Assembly: GCA_965261195.1 (NCBI GenBank) | Contig: OZ253455.1 | Coordinates: forward strand, 62,001-126,000 | DNA from: Bin87 sp965261195 | GTDB lineage: Bacteria > Chloroflexota > Dehalococcoidia > Lucifugimonadales > UBA3495 | Length of the DNA stretch: 64,000 nucleotides | Direction: 5' to 3' | Shown here: one piece after another, positions 33,893 through 42,363 of the stretch | Layout: each line of letters starts with the position of its first letter | Numbering within the stretch: position 1 is the stretch's first letter | Notes under the pieces: model-generated | Databases searched by the model: none | Told to the model about the DNA's origin: nothing | What the model saw: only the letters and a program-made list of their open reading frames with translations | Translations under genes and position numbers: made by a program

Positions 33893-34711
33893 TCAGAAAC
33901 GCGGCTCCCGCTTTTCCAGGAAGGCAGTCATGGCCTCATTGGGAAATGGCGTAGCGAAGCACCGGGCAAAGGCCTTGATACTGTACTCCGACGCTGCTTC
34001 ACCACCCACGTCCAGCCACTGCGACACGACCTGCTTCTGGGTGGCAAGCACGTAGCGGCTCATGTTCAGGAAACCACGGGCCAGGCCCAGCGCAGCATCC
34101 TGCAACTGGCGGGCTGGCACGATTTCATCAATCAGACCGATGCTGAGCGCGGCTGCGGCGTCAATGGTCTCCCCGGTCAGAATCAGACGTCGGGCGCGGC
34201 CCAAACCCACCGTGGGCGGCAGCAACGATGCTTCAATCACCGACGGCAGCCCCACCTTTACTTCGGGCAAACCAAAGCTGGCATCATCCGACGCAACCCT
34301 GATGTCGCAGGCCAGGGCCAGTTCCAGCGCACCGCCCAGACACGGGCCTCGTATCGCGGCCACCACCGGCAGCGGCGCGTTGAGCAAACTGCGGGCGGCG
34401 GCGTGGAGAGTACGGATAAACGTTTCGGCGGCCAACGGGTCCAGGTCTTTCATTTGTCGCAAGTCCACACCCGCTGAGAATGCCCGGTCGCCCGCGCCAC
34501 GGAGCACAATCGCCCGCAGGTTTTCATCTCCACCGCACTCGCCGACCCGTTCGCTAAGGGATCGGAATACGTCAAGCCCGAGCAGGTTGAGGTCTGTCCT
34601 GCCCTCTATCGAAAGGGTGGCAATGGCATCAACCTGTTCTATGGATACTCCGGTGAACAATTCCGCTTCCCCGTCCGGGTCGGCTTGCCAGCCAGGACTT
34701 GCAGCCGGCAA
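33893..34711 (-). CDS. Enoyl-CoA hydratase/isomerase-family protein (1)
   Basis: A 272-residue crotonase-fold protein. The oxyanion-hole segments are RAFSAGVDLRQM and IRGPCLGGALELALACDIRVAS, followed by FGLPEVKVGLPSVIEASLLP. The acid at the position of the second catalytic Glu is present in LPEVKVGLP. The family acts on acyl-CoA thioesters (hydration, isomerisation or hydrolysis). The TTG start at 34711 lies 4 bp after the stop of the preceding alpha/beta hydrolase gene, suggesting translational coupling. The two probably act on the same substrate. Confidence 0.88.
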   Translation of the reverse strand: MPAASPGWQADPDGEAELFTGVSIEQVDAIATLSIEGRTDLNLLGLDVFRSLSERVGECGGDENLRAIVLRGAGDRAFSAGVDLRQMKDLDPLAAETFIRTLHAAARSLLNAPLPVVAAIRGPCLGGALELALACDIRVASDDASFGLPEVKVGLPSVIEASLLPPTVGLGRARRLILTGETIDAAAALSIGLIDEIVPARQLQDAALGLARGFLNMSRYVLATQKQVVSQWLDVGGEAASEYSIKAFARCFATPFPNEAMTAFLEKREPRF

Positions 34712-34715
34712 TCGA

Positions 34716-35546
34716 TTAGTCGTCAGCCACCCCCGCGGCGGCCGTGATTGTCGTGGTTACGTCCGCAGCGCTATCTACGTCCCCAGCGCTTTCGATGAAG
34801 CGCAACACCTCAAAGTTGAAGATGTCCGGCTTCTCAAAGTATACCGAGTGGCCCGCTTCCGGAACCTTCAGCAACCTTGACCCTGGAATAGCCCTGGCCC
34901 CGGCCTCAATCACCGGCGGCGGCGAAATCGCATCTTCCTCGCCGACAAAAAAGAGGGTCGGCACGGTAAGCCGAGCCAGGTCGTCAGCGCTCGGCCCAGC
35001 GGGCTGCCCTCCGGGGGGCTCGTGTCGCAACGGGTTGGTGCGGGAAATCTGGAGGTAAAGGTTGGCCAGGTTGGGATTGCGCTGCACGAAAATCGGCGCC
35101 ACCGCCCGGAACCCGATCTCCCCGCTGGGAGTGTGGCTGTCTCGCCAGATGCGTTGCTGTTCCAGTACCTCCGGCGCCTCCATCCCGCCCACCGTGTCGG
35201 CCATCACCAGGCTTTTGGCGCGCTGCGGGTATGCCACCGCAAACCCCAGCATAGAGCGGCCGCCCATCGACTGGGCAACCAGATGGGCTGACTCAATTTC
35301 CAGATGGTCCAACAGCCCGCGCAAGTCGTCGACAAAAGACCCGGCGCCCGGCCCACCGGGTACGTCGAACGAGTGGCCGAAACCACGCTGGTCAAACGTT
35401 ACGCACCGGTACCGCTGGGAGAAAAATGGTATTTGTTGCCACCAGCTGAGCAGATTGCCGCCGGCGCCGTGGGCGAATACGATGGTGTCGCCTTCGCCAT
35501 AGCTCTGGTAGTGTAGGTCGATTCCATTGATTTTCGCGCTGCTCAC
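34716..35546 (-). CDS. Alpha/beta hydrolase (1)
   Basis: A 276-residue alpha/beta-hydrolase. HGAGGNLLSWW forms the oxyanion-hole loop, AQSMGGRS carries the nucleophilic Ser in the elbow, FFVGEEDAISPP supplies the acid and VPEAGHSVYFEKPD the catalytic His. It resembles C-C bond hydrolases and esterases such as 3-oxoadipate enol-lactonase; precise activity is not set by sequence. GTG at 35546 with GAGAGGT upstream is preferred over a TTG at 35567. It is coupled to the enoyl-CoA hydratase gene. Confidence 0.88.
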   Translation of the reverse strand: MSSAKINGIDLHYQSYGEGDTIVFAHGAGGNLLSWWQQIPFFSQRYRCVTFDQRGFGHSFDVPGGPGAGSFVDDLRGLLDHLEIESAHLVAQSMGGRSMLGFAVAYPQRAKSLVMADTVGGMEAPEVLEQQRIWRDSHTPSGEIGFRAVAPIFVQRNPNLANLYLQISRTNPLRHEPPGGQPAGPSADDLARLTVPTLFFVGEEDAISPPPVIEAGARAIPGSRLLKVPEAGHSVYFEKPDIFNFEVLRFIESAGDVDSAADVTTTITAAAGVADD

Positions 35547-35624
35547 GTTGCACCTCTCGATCAGCAATTAGGAGCCAAGTTCACTGCATCGCCGGGATTC
35601 TAACACGGATTAACGTGAAATTAG

Positions 35625-35690
35625 CCCCGCCCGCTGAGGGAGAGGAGTTAGGGTGAGGGCAGTACCCCCTCACCCTCAGCGAGCAGGCGC
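35625..35690. repeat. GGGTGAGGG hairpin repeat, copy 2
   Basis: AGGGTGAGGG (35650-35659) pairs with CCCTCACCCT (35667-35676). Alternatively CGCTGAGGG pairs with CCCTCAGCG further out. Related in core sequence to the elements at 20724, 37544 and 38544. Located between divergent genes. Confidence 0.6.
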
Positions 35691-35779
35691 AGCAAGGGCC
35701 GTACTGCAGCCCCCCGCCCGCACCTTGATTGCTGTTAGACTGGCCCATAATACTCAAACCCCACACTCACGGAGGGATC

Positions 35780-36337
35780 ATGGCTCGCACCCCAATCGTA
35801 ACCAGAGAATCAGTGCCACAAAATCAGCTGGCGGCTTTCGACGCAATGGTCGCGGAGCGTGGCGGAGTACCAACCACCGGCCCCGGTTCCGTAATGCTGA
35901 ACGCTCCTGATGCCGCCGAGCGCGCGCTCGGTTTGGCGCTATATCTGCGCACCGACACTTCGCTGGAACCCCGCATACGGGAGTTGGCGATGCTGGTGGC
36001 CGCTCGGGAAAATGACTGCCAGTTCATCTGGAACGCCCACGCTCCGCCGGCGCGTCAGGCGGGTTTGCGCGACGAGATTGTGGATGCCCTCCGCGATAAA
36101 AATGAGCTGCCAAACCCGGCGGCTGACGAAGCCGCTGTCGTGAATTACGGACAGGAATTCTTCCGAACCCGGCGCGTCAGCCAGGCTGCCTTCGACGCGG
36201 TGGTGGCCCAATTTGGCGTACCAGGCGCCACGGAGTTGACCACCCTCATGGGCTGCTATGCGATGCTGGCGTTCAACGTAAACGCTTTCGGCGTTGAACT
36301 GCCGGAGCAACTGACCGAAGCGCCGCTGCCCATCTAG
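35780..36337 (+). CDS. Carboxymuconolactone-decarboxylase-family protein
   Basis: A 185-residue single-domain CMD protein of the AhpD-like fold. RELAMLVAARENDCQFIWNAHAPPARQAG contains the conserved Glu, Cys and His (parts only are given; residues about 65-90), while the second Cys of AhpD-type CxxC is replaced. Members may decarboxylate lactones, act as peroxidases or be binding proteins. GGAGGG precedes ATG at 35780, and a start at 35729 is not supported. It is followed on the same strand by an amidohydrolase, a lactonase-like protein and a GMC oxidoreductase, a plausible catabolic unit. Confidence 0.88.
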   Translation: MARTPIVTRESVPQNQLAAFDAMVAERGGVPTTGPGSVMLNAPDAAERALGLALYLRTDTSLEPRIRELAMLVAARENDCQFIWNAHAPPARQAGLRDEIVDALRDKNELPNPAADEAAVVNYGQEFFRTRRVSQAAFDAVVAQFGVPGATELTTLMGCYAMLAFNVNAFGVELPEQLTEAPLPI

Positions 36338-36385
36338 CGCAGCCGTAACACTATCTAGCGCAGCGGTAACATTCTCCGTCATTCC

Positions 36386-36423
36386 CGTTCCGTCATTCCC
36401 GCGCAAGCGGGAATGACGGAACG
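36386..36423. repeat. 17-bp perfect hairpin (CGTCATTCCCGC type)
   Basis: CGTTCCGTCATTCCCGC and its exact complement lie around GCAA, an extremely stable stem-loop between the CMD and amidohydrolase genes. A partial copy (CCGTCATTCCCG) stands immediately upstream at 36376. Such elements are common extragenic palindromes. No T-run follows. Confidence 0.85.
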
Positions 36424-36526
36424 TCATTATTGCACCGGACGCTGGATTACGCATTGCGCCGGAATAACGTGCGCTCAACGTTAAACGTGCGCTTAACGTC
36501 AAATGACCCCAACCGGAGGGGAAGCT

Positions 36527-37528
36527 ATGACCAGTCCACGCGCAGCATGGCTCGCTCAAGTGGTGGAAGATGCCATTGAACCTGAGTTGCCCATTTGCGA
36601 CCCGCACCACCACTTTTGGGATCGCGCCGGCGACCGCTATCTCCTCGACCAGCTTACCGAGGACGTTGGCGGCGGTCACAACATTGCCCAGACGGTTTTC
36701 ATCGAATGCCATTCCATGTACCGTGCTCAGGGGCCGGCAGAGTTGCGGTCCGTCGGCGAAACCGAATTCGTGCAGGGCATCGCCGCCCAGAGCGCCAGCG
36801 GGCAATACGGCCCAACGGCAGTCGCCGCCGGCATCGTGGCCAACGCCAACCTGATGCTGGGCGCAGCGGTGCAGCCGGTGCTGAAAGCCCACCTCGCCGC
36901 CAGCGGCAACCGGTTCCGCGGCATCCGTTTCTCCTGCGCCTGGGACGCCAGTCCCGAAGTAGCGCCCGGCAGCGCCAACACACCGGGAATGCTGCAGGAT
37001 TCCAGTTTCCGCGCGGGTTTTGATTGCCTGCAGCAGCTGGGCCTGAGCTTTGACGCGCTGGTATATCACACTCAACTCGGTGAACTGGCCGACCTGGCGG
37101 CAGCCTTCCCCGACGCCGCCATCATCCTGAACCACGTCGGGCGTCCTCTCGGGGTCGGTCCCTACGCGGCGCAGCGGGAGCAAGTGTTCGCGGACTGGCA
37201 GGCCGGCATCGCCGCCGTTGCCGCTTACCCCAATGTGGTCGTCAAACTGGGCGGGTTTGGCAACCTGATCAGCGGTCACGGTTGGAATCGGCAACCCGTT
37301 CCGCCGACCTCTGCGGAGGTAGCCGAGGTCATTGCGCCCTGGCTTACCTTCTGCATTGACCAGTTCGGGCCGGAACGCTGTATGTTTGAAAGTAATTTCC
37401 CCGTGGACCAGGCATCCTATGCCTACACCACGGTGTGGAACGCGTTTAAGCGCGTTACCAGCGGTTACTCACCCGCAGAGAAAGCCGCCATGTTCCAGGG
37501 CACGGCGGTTAAAGCCTACCGCCTTTAG
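36527..37528 (+). CDS. Amidohydrolase 2-family TIM-barrel hydrolase
   Basis: A 333-residue metal-dependent hydrolase of the amidohydrolase-2 group (related to 2-pyrone-4,6-dicarboxylate lactonase and ACMSD). ICDPHHHFWD carries the HxH metal motif, VFIECHSMYR and FRGIRFSCAWD are barrel strands, ILNHVGRPLG has the conserved His and CMFESNFPVD the metal-binding Asp. Lactone hydrolysis or decarboxylation of a ring-cleavage product is likely. ATG at 36527 has GGAGGGG upstream. Confidence 0.9.
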   Translation: MTSPRAAWLAQVVEDAIEPELPICDPHHHFWDRAGDRYLLDQLTEDVGGGHNIAQTVFIECHSMYRAQGPAELRSVGETEFVQGIAAQSASGQYGPTAVAAGIVANANLMLGAAVQPVLKAHLAASGNRFRGIRFSCAWDASPEVAPGSANTPGMLQDSSFRAGFDCLQQLGLSFDALVYHTQLGELADLAAAFPDAAIILNHVGRPLGVGPYAAQREQVFADWQAGIAAVAAYPNVVVKLGGFGNLISGHGWNRQPVPPTSAEVAEVIAPWLTFCIDQFGPERCMFESNFPVDQASYAYTTVWNAFKRVTSGYSPAEKAAMFQGTAVKAYRL

Positions 37529-37543
37529 CAAGTCCTCTATTCG

Positions 37544-37582
37544 CTCCCTCTCCCTTGATGGTAGAGGGTTGGGGTGAGGGTG
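37544..37582. repeat. CTCTCCC/GGGGTGAGGG hairpin repeat, copy 3
   Basis: CCCTCT (37546-37551) pairs with AGAGGG (37563-37568), followed by TTGGGGTGAGGG. It stands between the amidohydrolase stop and the SMP-30 gene. Confidence 0.7.
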
Positions 37583-37622
37583 AAGACCCCACACCGCCAA
37601 CATTTTCACAAAGGAGTACACG

Positions 37623-38540
37623 ATGACACTGCAATGGGAACACGTCGCCGGACCATTCAGCCGCTTGACCGAAGGCCCCGCCTGGGATGGCCAGAGGCTG
37701 CTGTTCACCTACATTCCGGCCAGCCGCATCATGGCCTACGACCCCGAGACCGGGGAGTGCAGCAGCTACCGTGAGAACACCAACCACACCAACGGCCTCG
37801 CCTTCGACGCTAATGGCCGCCTCTACGGTTGCTGCTCCGGCGGGCGCGCCATCGTGCGGTTCGAGCCGGACGGGAGCACGACCACTATCGTTGACAGTTT
37901 GGACGGGCAGCCGCTGAACACTCCCAACGACCTGGCTATTGACCGGCAGGGGCGTATCTGGTTCAGCAACCCGTGGAACGCCGTCAACATCGACCCCAGC
38001 GAACAACAGGTAATCGCGAACAAGGACATTCTGCGCGCCGACCCACAGCCCGACGGAAGCTACACGTGCCAGCGCATGACGTTCGACACCACCGGCACCA
38101 ATGGATTGCTCATATCGCCGGACGATAGTCGTCTGTATATGATCCAGACCGATGCCGAGCCTGGCGGTGTGCGCGAACTGCGCTCGTATCCCATCAATGC
38201 CGACGGGTCGTTGGGCCAGTACATCGTGCTGCACCAGTTCGGCCAGGACCAGCGCGGCCCGCAGCGCGGCATTGACGGTATGTGCCTGGATTCGGAAGGC
38301 AACATCGTCGGCGCCGCCGGCAATCACGAGAGCGGGCCGGGCCCCATGATTTACGTCTGGACACCGGGGGGCAGGGTTCTGGAAACCTACCCGATGCCGG
38401 TGGGTGTGGATATGCCAACCAACTGCGCCTTCGGCGACGCCGACCAGAGCAGCCTGTACGTTACCACCATCGGGGGGCACCTCCTGCGGCTGCGTAACAC
38501 CGGGCGTCGCGGCTGGATAATGTGGCCGTCGGTTCGTTAG
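37623..38540 (+). CDS. SMP-30/gluconolactonase-family protein
   Basis: A 305-residue six-bladed propeller of the SMP-30/regucalcin/gluconolactonase group. LTEGPAWDGQRLLFTYIPAS contains the metal-binding Glu; TNGLAFDANGRLYGCCSGG, PNDLAIDRQGRIWFSNPWNA with its metal-binding Asn, and RGIDGMCLDSEGNIVGAAG with the catalytic Asp region follow (motifs abbreviated). It probably hydrolyses a lactone. An AAAGGAG ribosome binding site precedes ATG. Downstream of the amidohydrolase and upstream of a GMC oxidoreductase, which would generate such a lactone from a cyclic hemiacetal or sugar. Confidence 0.9.
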   Translation: MTLQWEHVAGPFSRLTEGPAWDGQRLLFTYIPASRIMAYDPETGECSSYRENTNHTNGLAFDANGRLYGCCSGGRAIVRFEPDGSTTTIVDSLDGQPLNTPNDLAIDRQGRIWFSNPWNAVNIDPSEQQVIANKDILRADPQPDGSYTCQRMTFDTTGTNGLLISPDDSRLYMIQTDAEPGGVRELRSYPINADGSLGQYIVLHQFGQDQRGPQRGIDGMCLDSEGNIVGAAGNHESGPGPMIYVWTPGGRVLETYPMPVGVDMPTNCAFGDADQSSLYVTTIGGHLLRLRNTGRRGWIMWPSVR

Positions 38541-38543
38541 CCG

Positions 38544-38593
38544 GCCCTCTCACCCTCTCCCTCTCTCTCGATGTGAGAGGGCGGGGGTGAGGG
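38544..38593. repeat. CTCTCAC/GGGGTGAGGG hairpin repeat, copy 4
   Basis: GCCCTCTCAC (38544-38553) is the exact complement of GTGAGAGGGC (38573-38582), followed by GGGGGTGAGGG. It separates the SMP-30 and GMC genes and could be a transcript-processing or attenuation hairpin. Confidence 0.75.
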
Positions 38594-38639
38594 TGAAAAC
38601 TCAGGCCCATGACAATCTCACCAAGGAGAAATAAAAAGC

Positions 38640-40178
38640 ATGAAATACGACGTCATCGTTATCGGCGCCGGTTCGGCGGGTTGTGTCGTTGCCGCCCGGC
38701 TTTCGGAAGACCCCGACCGCTCGGTGCTGCTGCTGGAAGCCGGCCCCGACTATCCCGACTTTGAGAACTACCCAGACGACCTGAAATTCGGTTACAACGC
38801 CACCGCATCCACGCCCGGCGCGCCGCACAACTGGTCATTCCAGGCACAGGGTCGCCCCGAGCAAACCGAACCTATGCCGGTGCCGCGAGGCAAAGTCGTC
38901 GGAGGCACCAGCGCCATCAACGGCCAGGTTATCCTGCGCGGCGTTCCGGAAGACTATGACTCTTGGGCCGCCATGGGCAACGATGAATGGGCTTACGTCA
39001 ATGTCCTGCCCTACCTCCGAAAGCTGGAAACCGATACCGACATCCGCGACGACTTCCACGGCACCGACGGGCCCATACCGGTGCGTCGTTTCCAGAAGTC
39101 GGAATGGTTGCCGTTCCAAAACGCCTTTTATCAATCGGCAATTGACGCTGGATACCGGGAAGACCCGGATTTGAACCATCCCGATTCCGGCGGCGTTGGG
39201 CCCATCCCGATGAACAACCCCAACGGCATCCGCATGAGCACGGGCTTGACCTACATCAACCCCAACCGCCACCGGCTGAATCTGACCGTGCGTGGCAACG
39301 TGGTGGTACGGCGCATTCTGTTCGTGGGCAACAAAGTGTCGGGCGTTGAAGTGGAAAGCGGCGGCGAGATTTTTCAGGTGGAAACTGATCAAGTTGTGCT
39401 CAGCGGCGGCGCCATCGCTTCGCCACAGATACTGATGCTCTCCGGCGTGGGCCCCGCCGACCATCTGCGCAGCCACGGCATTTCAGTCATTTTGGACTCC
39501 CCCGGCGTGGGCAAGAACTTCCGCGACCATCCGATGGCTCCGGTGCGTCTGCGAGTCAAGGACGATTTCCCGCAAGACGCCGAGGCGCCCCGGATTCAGG
39601 CCGCTTTGCGCTACACGGCGAGCAGCTCAAACCTCCGCAACGACATCCAGATAATGCCTTCCTCGTTCTCATTCCCGCTGGGCGGCGACCCGCTGGAAGG
39701 CGAAGGCGTGCGGTTCTCCTGCATCCTGGAGCTGGCCGCCGGCCAGGGCGAGGTTACCCTCGCATCGTCAAACCCTCACGACCAGCCCAATCTGTACTAC
39801 GGGTTCCTGGAGGAACAAGCAGACCGGGAGCGGTTGCGTGAAGCCGTGCGCATCTGCTTCGGATTGCTGGAACACGACGCCTTCAAGGACATCGTCGACG
39901 GCCCGTTGACCCCGACCCACGACGATCTGGCCTCTGACGAGACGTTGGACGACTGGCTCAACCGCAATGTCACCACGTCGCAGCATCTGGCCGGCACCTG
40001 CAAAATGGGTCCCGATTCCGACCCTATGGCAGTGGTTGACCAGTTTTGCCGGGTTCGAGGGCTGGAAGGATTGCGGGTAGCAGACACATCCGTTATGCCG
40101 AACGTGGTGCGCGCCAACACCAACACCACCGCAATAACCATCGGGGAGCGAGTCGCTGACTGGATCAAAACCCAGTAA
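38640..40178 (+). CDS. GMC-family FAD-dependent oxidoreductase (2)
   Basis: A 512-residue GMC oxidoreductase, paralogous to and equally long as that at 26980-28518. It shows YDVIVIGAGSAGC, LLLEAGPDY, GKVVGGTSAINGQVILRG, SGGAIASPQILMLSGVGP and the C-terminal QHLAGTCKMG with PNVVRANTNTTAITIGERVADW (abbreviated). Catalytic His lies in QHLAGT. ATG at 38640 has AAGGAG about 12 bases upstream. Its neighbours, an SMP-30 lactonase, an amidohydrolase and a CMD protein on the same strand, suggest a four-gene catabolic series. Confidence 0.94.
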   Translation: MKYDVIVIGAGSAGCVVAARLSEDPDRSVLLLEAGPDYPDFENYPDDLKFGYNATASTPGAPHNWSFQAQGRPEQTEPMPVPRGKVVGGTSAINGQVILRGVPEDYDSWAAMGNDEWAYVNVLPYLRKLETDTDIRDDFHGTDGPIPVRRFQKSEWLPFQNAFYQSAIDAGYREDPDLNHPDSGGVGPIPMNNPNGIRMSTGLTYINPNRHRLNLTVRGNVVVRRILFVGNKVSGVEVESGGEIFQVETDQVVLSGGAIASPQILMLSGVGPADHLRSHGISVILDSPGVGKNFRDHPMAPVRLRVKDDFPQDAEAPRIQAALRYTASSSNLRNDIQIMPSSFSFPLGGDPLEGEGVRFSCILELAAGQGEVTLASSNPHDQPNLYYGFLEEQADRERLREAVRICFGLLEHDAFKDIVDGPLTPTHDDLASDETLDDWLNRNVTTSQHLAGTCKMGPDSDPMAVVDQFCRVRGLEGLRVADTSVMPNVVRANTNTTAITIGERVADWIKTQ

Positions 40179-40256
40179 TCAAGACCCAGTAGCTGAAATC
40201 AACGCCCCGCCCGCCGAGGCGAACGCGCTGCGACGCCCGCGTCAGTCACCCTGGTT

Positions 40257-42089
40257 TCAGGCGCGGGCCCCATCGCGGCGCTGCCGTTTGCGGCCCCGGG
40301 CGGACAGTTCCATCTTGCGCAGGCGCAGGTTCTGGGGCGTTACCTCAACTAACTCATCGTCGTCGATAAACGCCAGGGCTTCCTCCAGGCTCATCCGGAT
40401 GGTAGCGTTCAGCCGTTTCGCCACGTCGGCCGTTGACGAGCGCATATTGGTCAGCTTCTTTTCCTTGCAGACGTTGACCTCGATATCGCCGTCCCGACGC
40501 TGGCTGCCGACGATCATTCCTGCGTAGACCATGGTGCCAGGATCGATGAATGTGTCGCCGCGGCCCTGGGCGTTGAGGAGGCCATAGGTAACGGCCGGCC
40601 CGCCCTCGGAGGCTACCAATACACCGCTGCGCTGGGACTTTACTTCGCCTTCCATTGATTCATAGGACGTGAAAATGCTGTTTTTCACGCCGTCGCCACG
40701 GGTGGTCCTCAGGAAAAAAGCGTTGAAGCCAATCAGCCCGCGGGTGGGTATCTTGTACTCCATGTGAACGTAGCCGTTCTCGTCGTACCGCATATCCCGC
40801 ATCTGGCCCAGGTGTCCGGACAGGTATTCGGTCAGCGCCCCCACGTACTCTTCACGGGTGGTCAAATTGAGTATCTCGAATGGCTCGTGGGTTTTGCCGT
40901 CAACGACTTTGGTAATCGGCGCGGGACGGGACACCTGGAACTCGTACTGCTCGCGACGCATGGTCTCGACGAGAATGGAAAGGTGCAACTCGCCCCGTCC
41001 GGCAACCACGAACACGTCCGGGTTGGGAGTGGTTTCGACCCGCATACTGACGTTGGTTCGCAGCTCACGCATGAGCCGCTCGTACAAATTGCGGGACGTG
41101 CAGTGCGAACCTTCCTTGCCCATGAAAGGCGACGTGCTGACGCCGAATGTCATCCGCACGGTCGGTTCGTTGATGTCGATGGACGGCAAGGCCACCGGGT
41201 TTTCGCGGCCGGCTATGGTGTCGCCTATCGAAACCCCTTCCGGGCCGGTAACCGCCACCACGTCACCGGCATAGGCTTCCACTACATCCACCCGTTCCAT
41301 GCCGCGGAACACGCAGATGCGTTCCAGGTTGTGAATGGTGGGTTCACCGTTTCGGGTCATCAAAGCCACGTCGTCGCGCAGTTTGAGCGTACCGTTGGTA
41401 ATGCGGCCCACCGCCACCTGACCCATGTAATTGTTGTAGTCCAGCGCTGCGACCAGCATTTGCAGCGGAGCATCCGGATCTCCGGTAGGGGCTGGCACCG
41501 AATTGAGAATCGCCTCAAAAAGCGGCTGCATATCCGTCCCCCGGACGTCCGGGTCGGCGGATGCGTAACCCTCGCGGGCCGAAGTGTACAACACCGGATA
41601 ATCGAGTTGCTCGGATTTGGTCGCCAGTTCCAGGAACAAATCCTGGACCATGACTACCACTTCGGCAACCCTGGCCTCGGGGCGATCAACCTTGTTGATT
41701 ACCACCATGGGGGTCACGTTCTGTTGCAGCGCCTGGCGTAGCACGTAAGTCGTCTGGGGCATTGGGCCGTCCACGGCATCCACCAGTAGCAGGCAGCCGT
41801 CGGCCATGTTCATCACGCGCTCCACCTCGCCGCTGAAATCAGCATGGCCCGGCGTGTCGATGATGTTAATCCGAACGTCCTGGTAGGAAACCGAGGCATT
41901 TTTAGCCAGAATGGTGATGCCGCGCTCCCGCTCCAGCGGGTTGGTGTCCATAATCAGCACACCGACCTGCTGGTGGTCGCGGAACACCTTGCCCTGTTTC
42001 AACAACGCATCAACCAGCGTCGTCTTGCCGTGATCGACATGGGCTATGATGGCCAAATTGCGAATATCGTTGTTCCGGTAGTCACTCAA
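40257..42089 (-). CDS. typA: Ribosome-associated GTPase TypA/BipA
   Basis: A 610-residue translational GTPase. The G motifs are intact: AHVDHGKTTLVD, RERGITILAK, DTPGHADF, NKVDRPEA and TSAREG. Domain II follows, then the EF-G-like domains and the BipA-specific C-terminal domain (LINAQGRGDTFIDPG-like region near 500 and the tail LRKMELSARGRKR). TypA binds the 30S or 70S ribosome and helps large-subunit assembly under stress and cold. The start is TTG at 42089 with only a weak GGGGTGA upstream. It is a housekeeping gene that separates two accessory regions. Confidence 0.96.
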   Translation of the reverse strand: MSDYRNNDIRNLAIIAHVDHGKTTLVDALLKQGKVFRDHQQVGVLIMDTNPLERERGITILAKNASVSYQDVRINIIDTPGHADFSGEVERVMNMADGCLLLVDAVDGPMPQTTYVLRQALQQNVTPMVVINKVDRPEARVAEVVVMVQDLFLELATKSEQLDYPVLYTSAREGYASADPDVRGTDMQPLFEAILNSVPAPTGDPDAPLQMLVAALDYNNYMGQVAVGRITNGTLKLRDDVALMTRNGEPTIHNLERICVFRGMERVDVVEAYAGDVVAVTGPEGVSIGDTIAGRENPVALPSIDINEPTVRMTFGVSTSPFMGKEGSHCTSRNLYERLMRELRTNVSMRVETTPNPDVFVVAGRGELHLSILVETMRREQYEFQVSRPAPITKVVDGKTHEPFEILNLTTREEYVGALTEYLSGHLGQMRDMRYDENGYVHMEYKIPTRGLIGFNAFFLRTTRGDGVKNSIFTSYESMEGEVKSQRSGVLVASEGGPAVTYGLLNAQGRGDTFIDPGTMVYAGMIVGSQRRDGDIEVNVCKEKKLTNMRSSTADVAKRLNATIRMSLEEALAFIDDDELVEVTPQNLRLRKMELSARGRKRQRRDGARA

Positions 42090-42184
42090 AGCAGTTCACC
42101 CCACAAGCTATGATAGCATCCGTTGGTCAATATTGCAGGGTTTTACGTGCGCGGATAAGTTTGCCAAACTGCCATTCCCTGCCC

Positions 42185-42340
42185 TCTGCCATTGCGACGA
42201 GGACCCACCCCACTGCCATTGCGGGCACAGCCCGGGAACCTCGCCGCCGTAGCAATGATGATTCGCCGACGTGTGCTCAACCGCAATCCCCTTGCCCTCG
42301 ACACGGCCCTTGCCGGTATCCAGCCGCGGCGCCCAGCCAT
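42185..42340. repeat. Intergenic repeat, copy C (diverged)
   Basis: Shares with copies A and B the core GCCGTAGCAATGATG, then TTCGCCGACGTGTGCTCAAC and the CCATTGCG start, but the terminal inverted repeats have decayed. It fills most of the 274-bp gap between the divergent-end typA start and the YihY gene end; nothing else is seen there. Confidence 0.65.
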
Positions 42341-42363
42341 CGCCGCAATGTTGGTCGTTATTG

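Noticed and set aside
35939..37294. 451-residue minus-strand frame
   Set aside because: It runs antisense to the CMD and amidohydrolase genes and through an intergenic hairpin; no domain seen.
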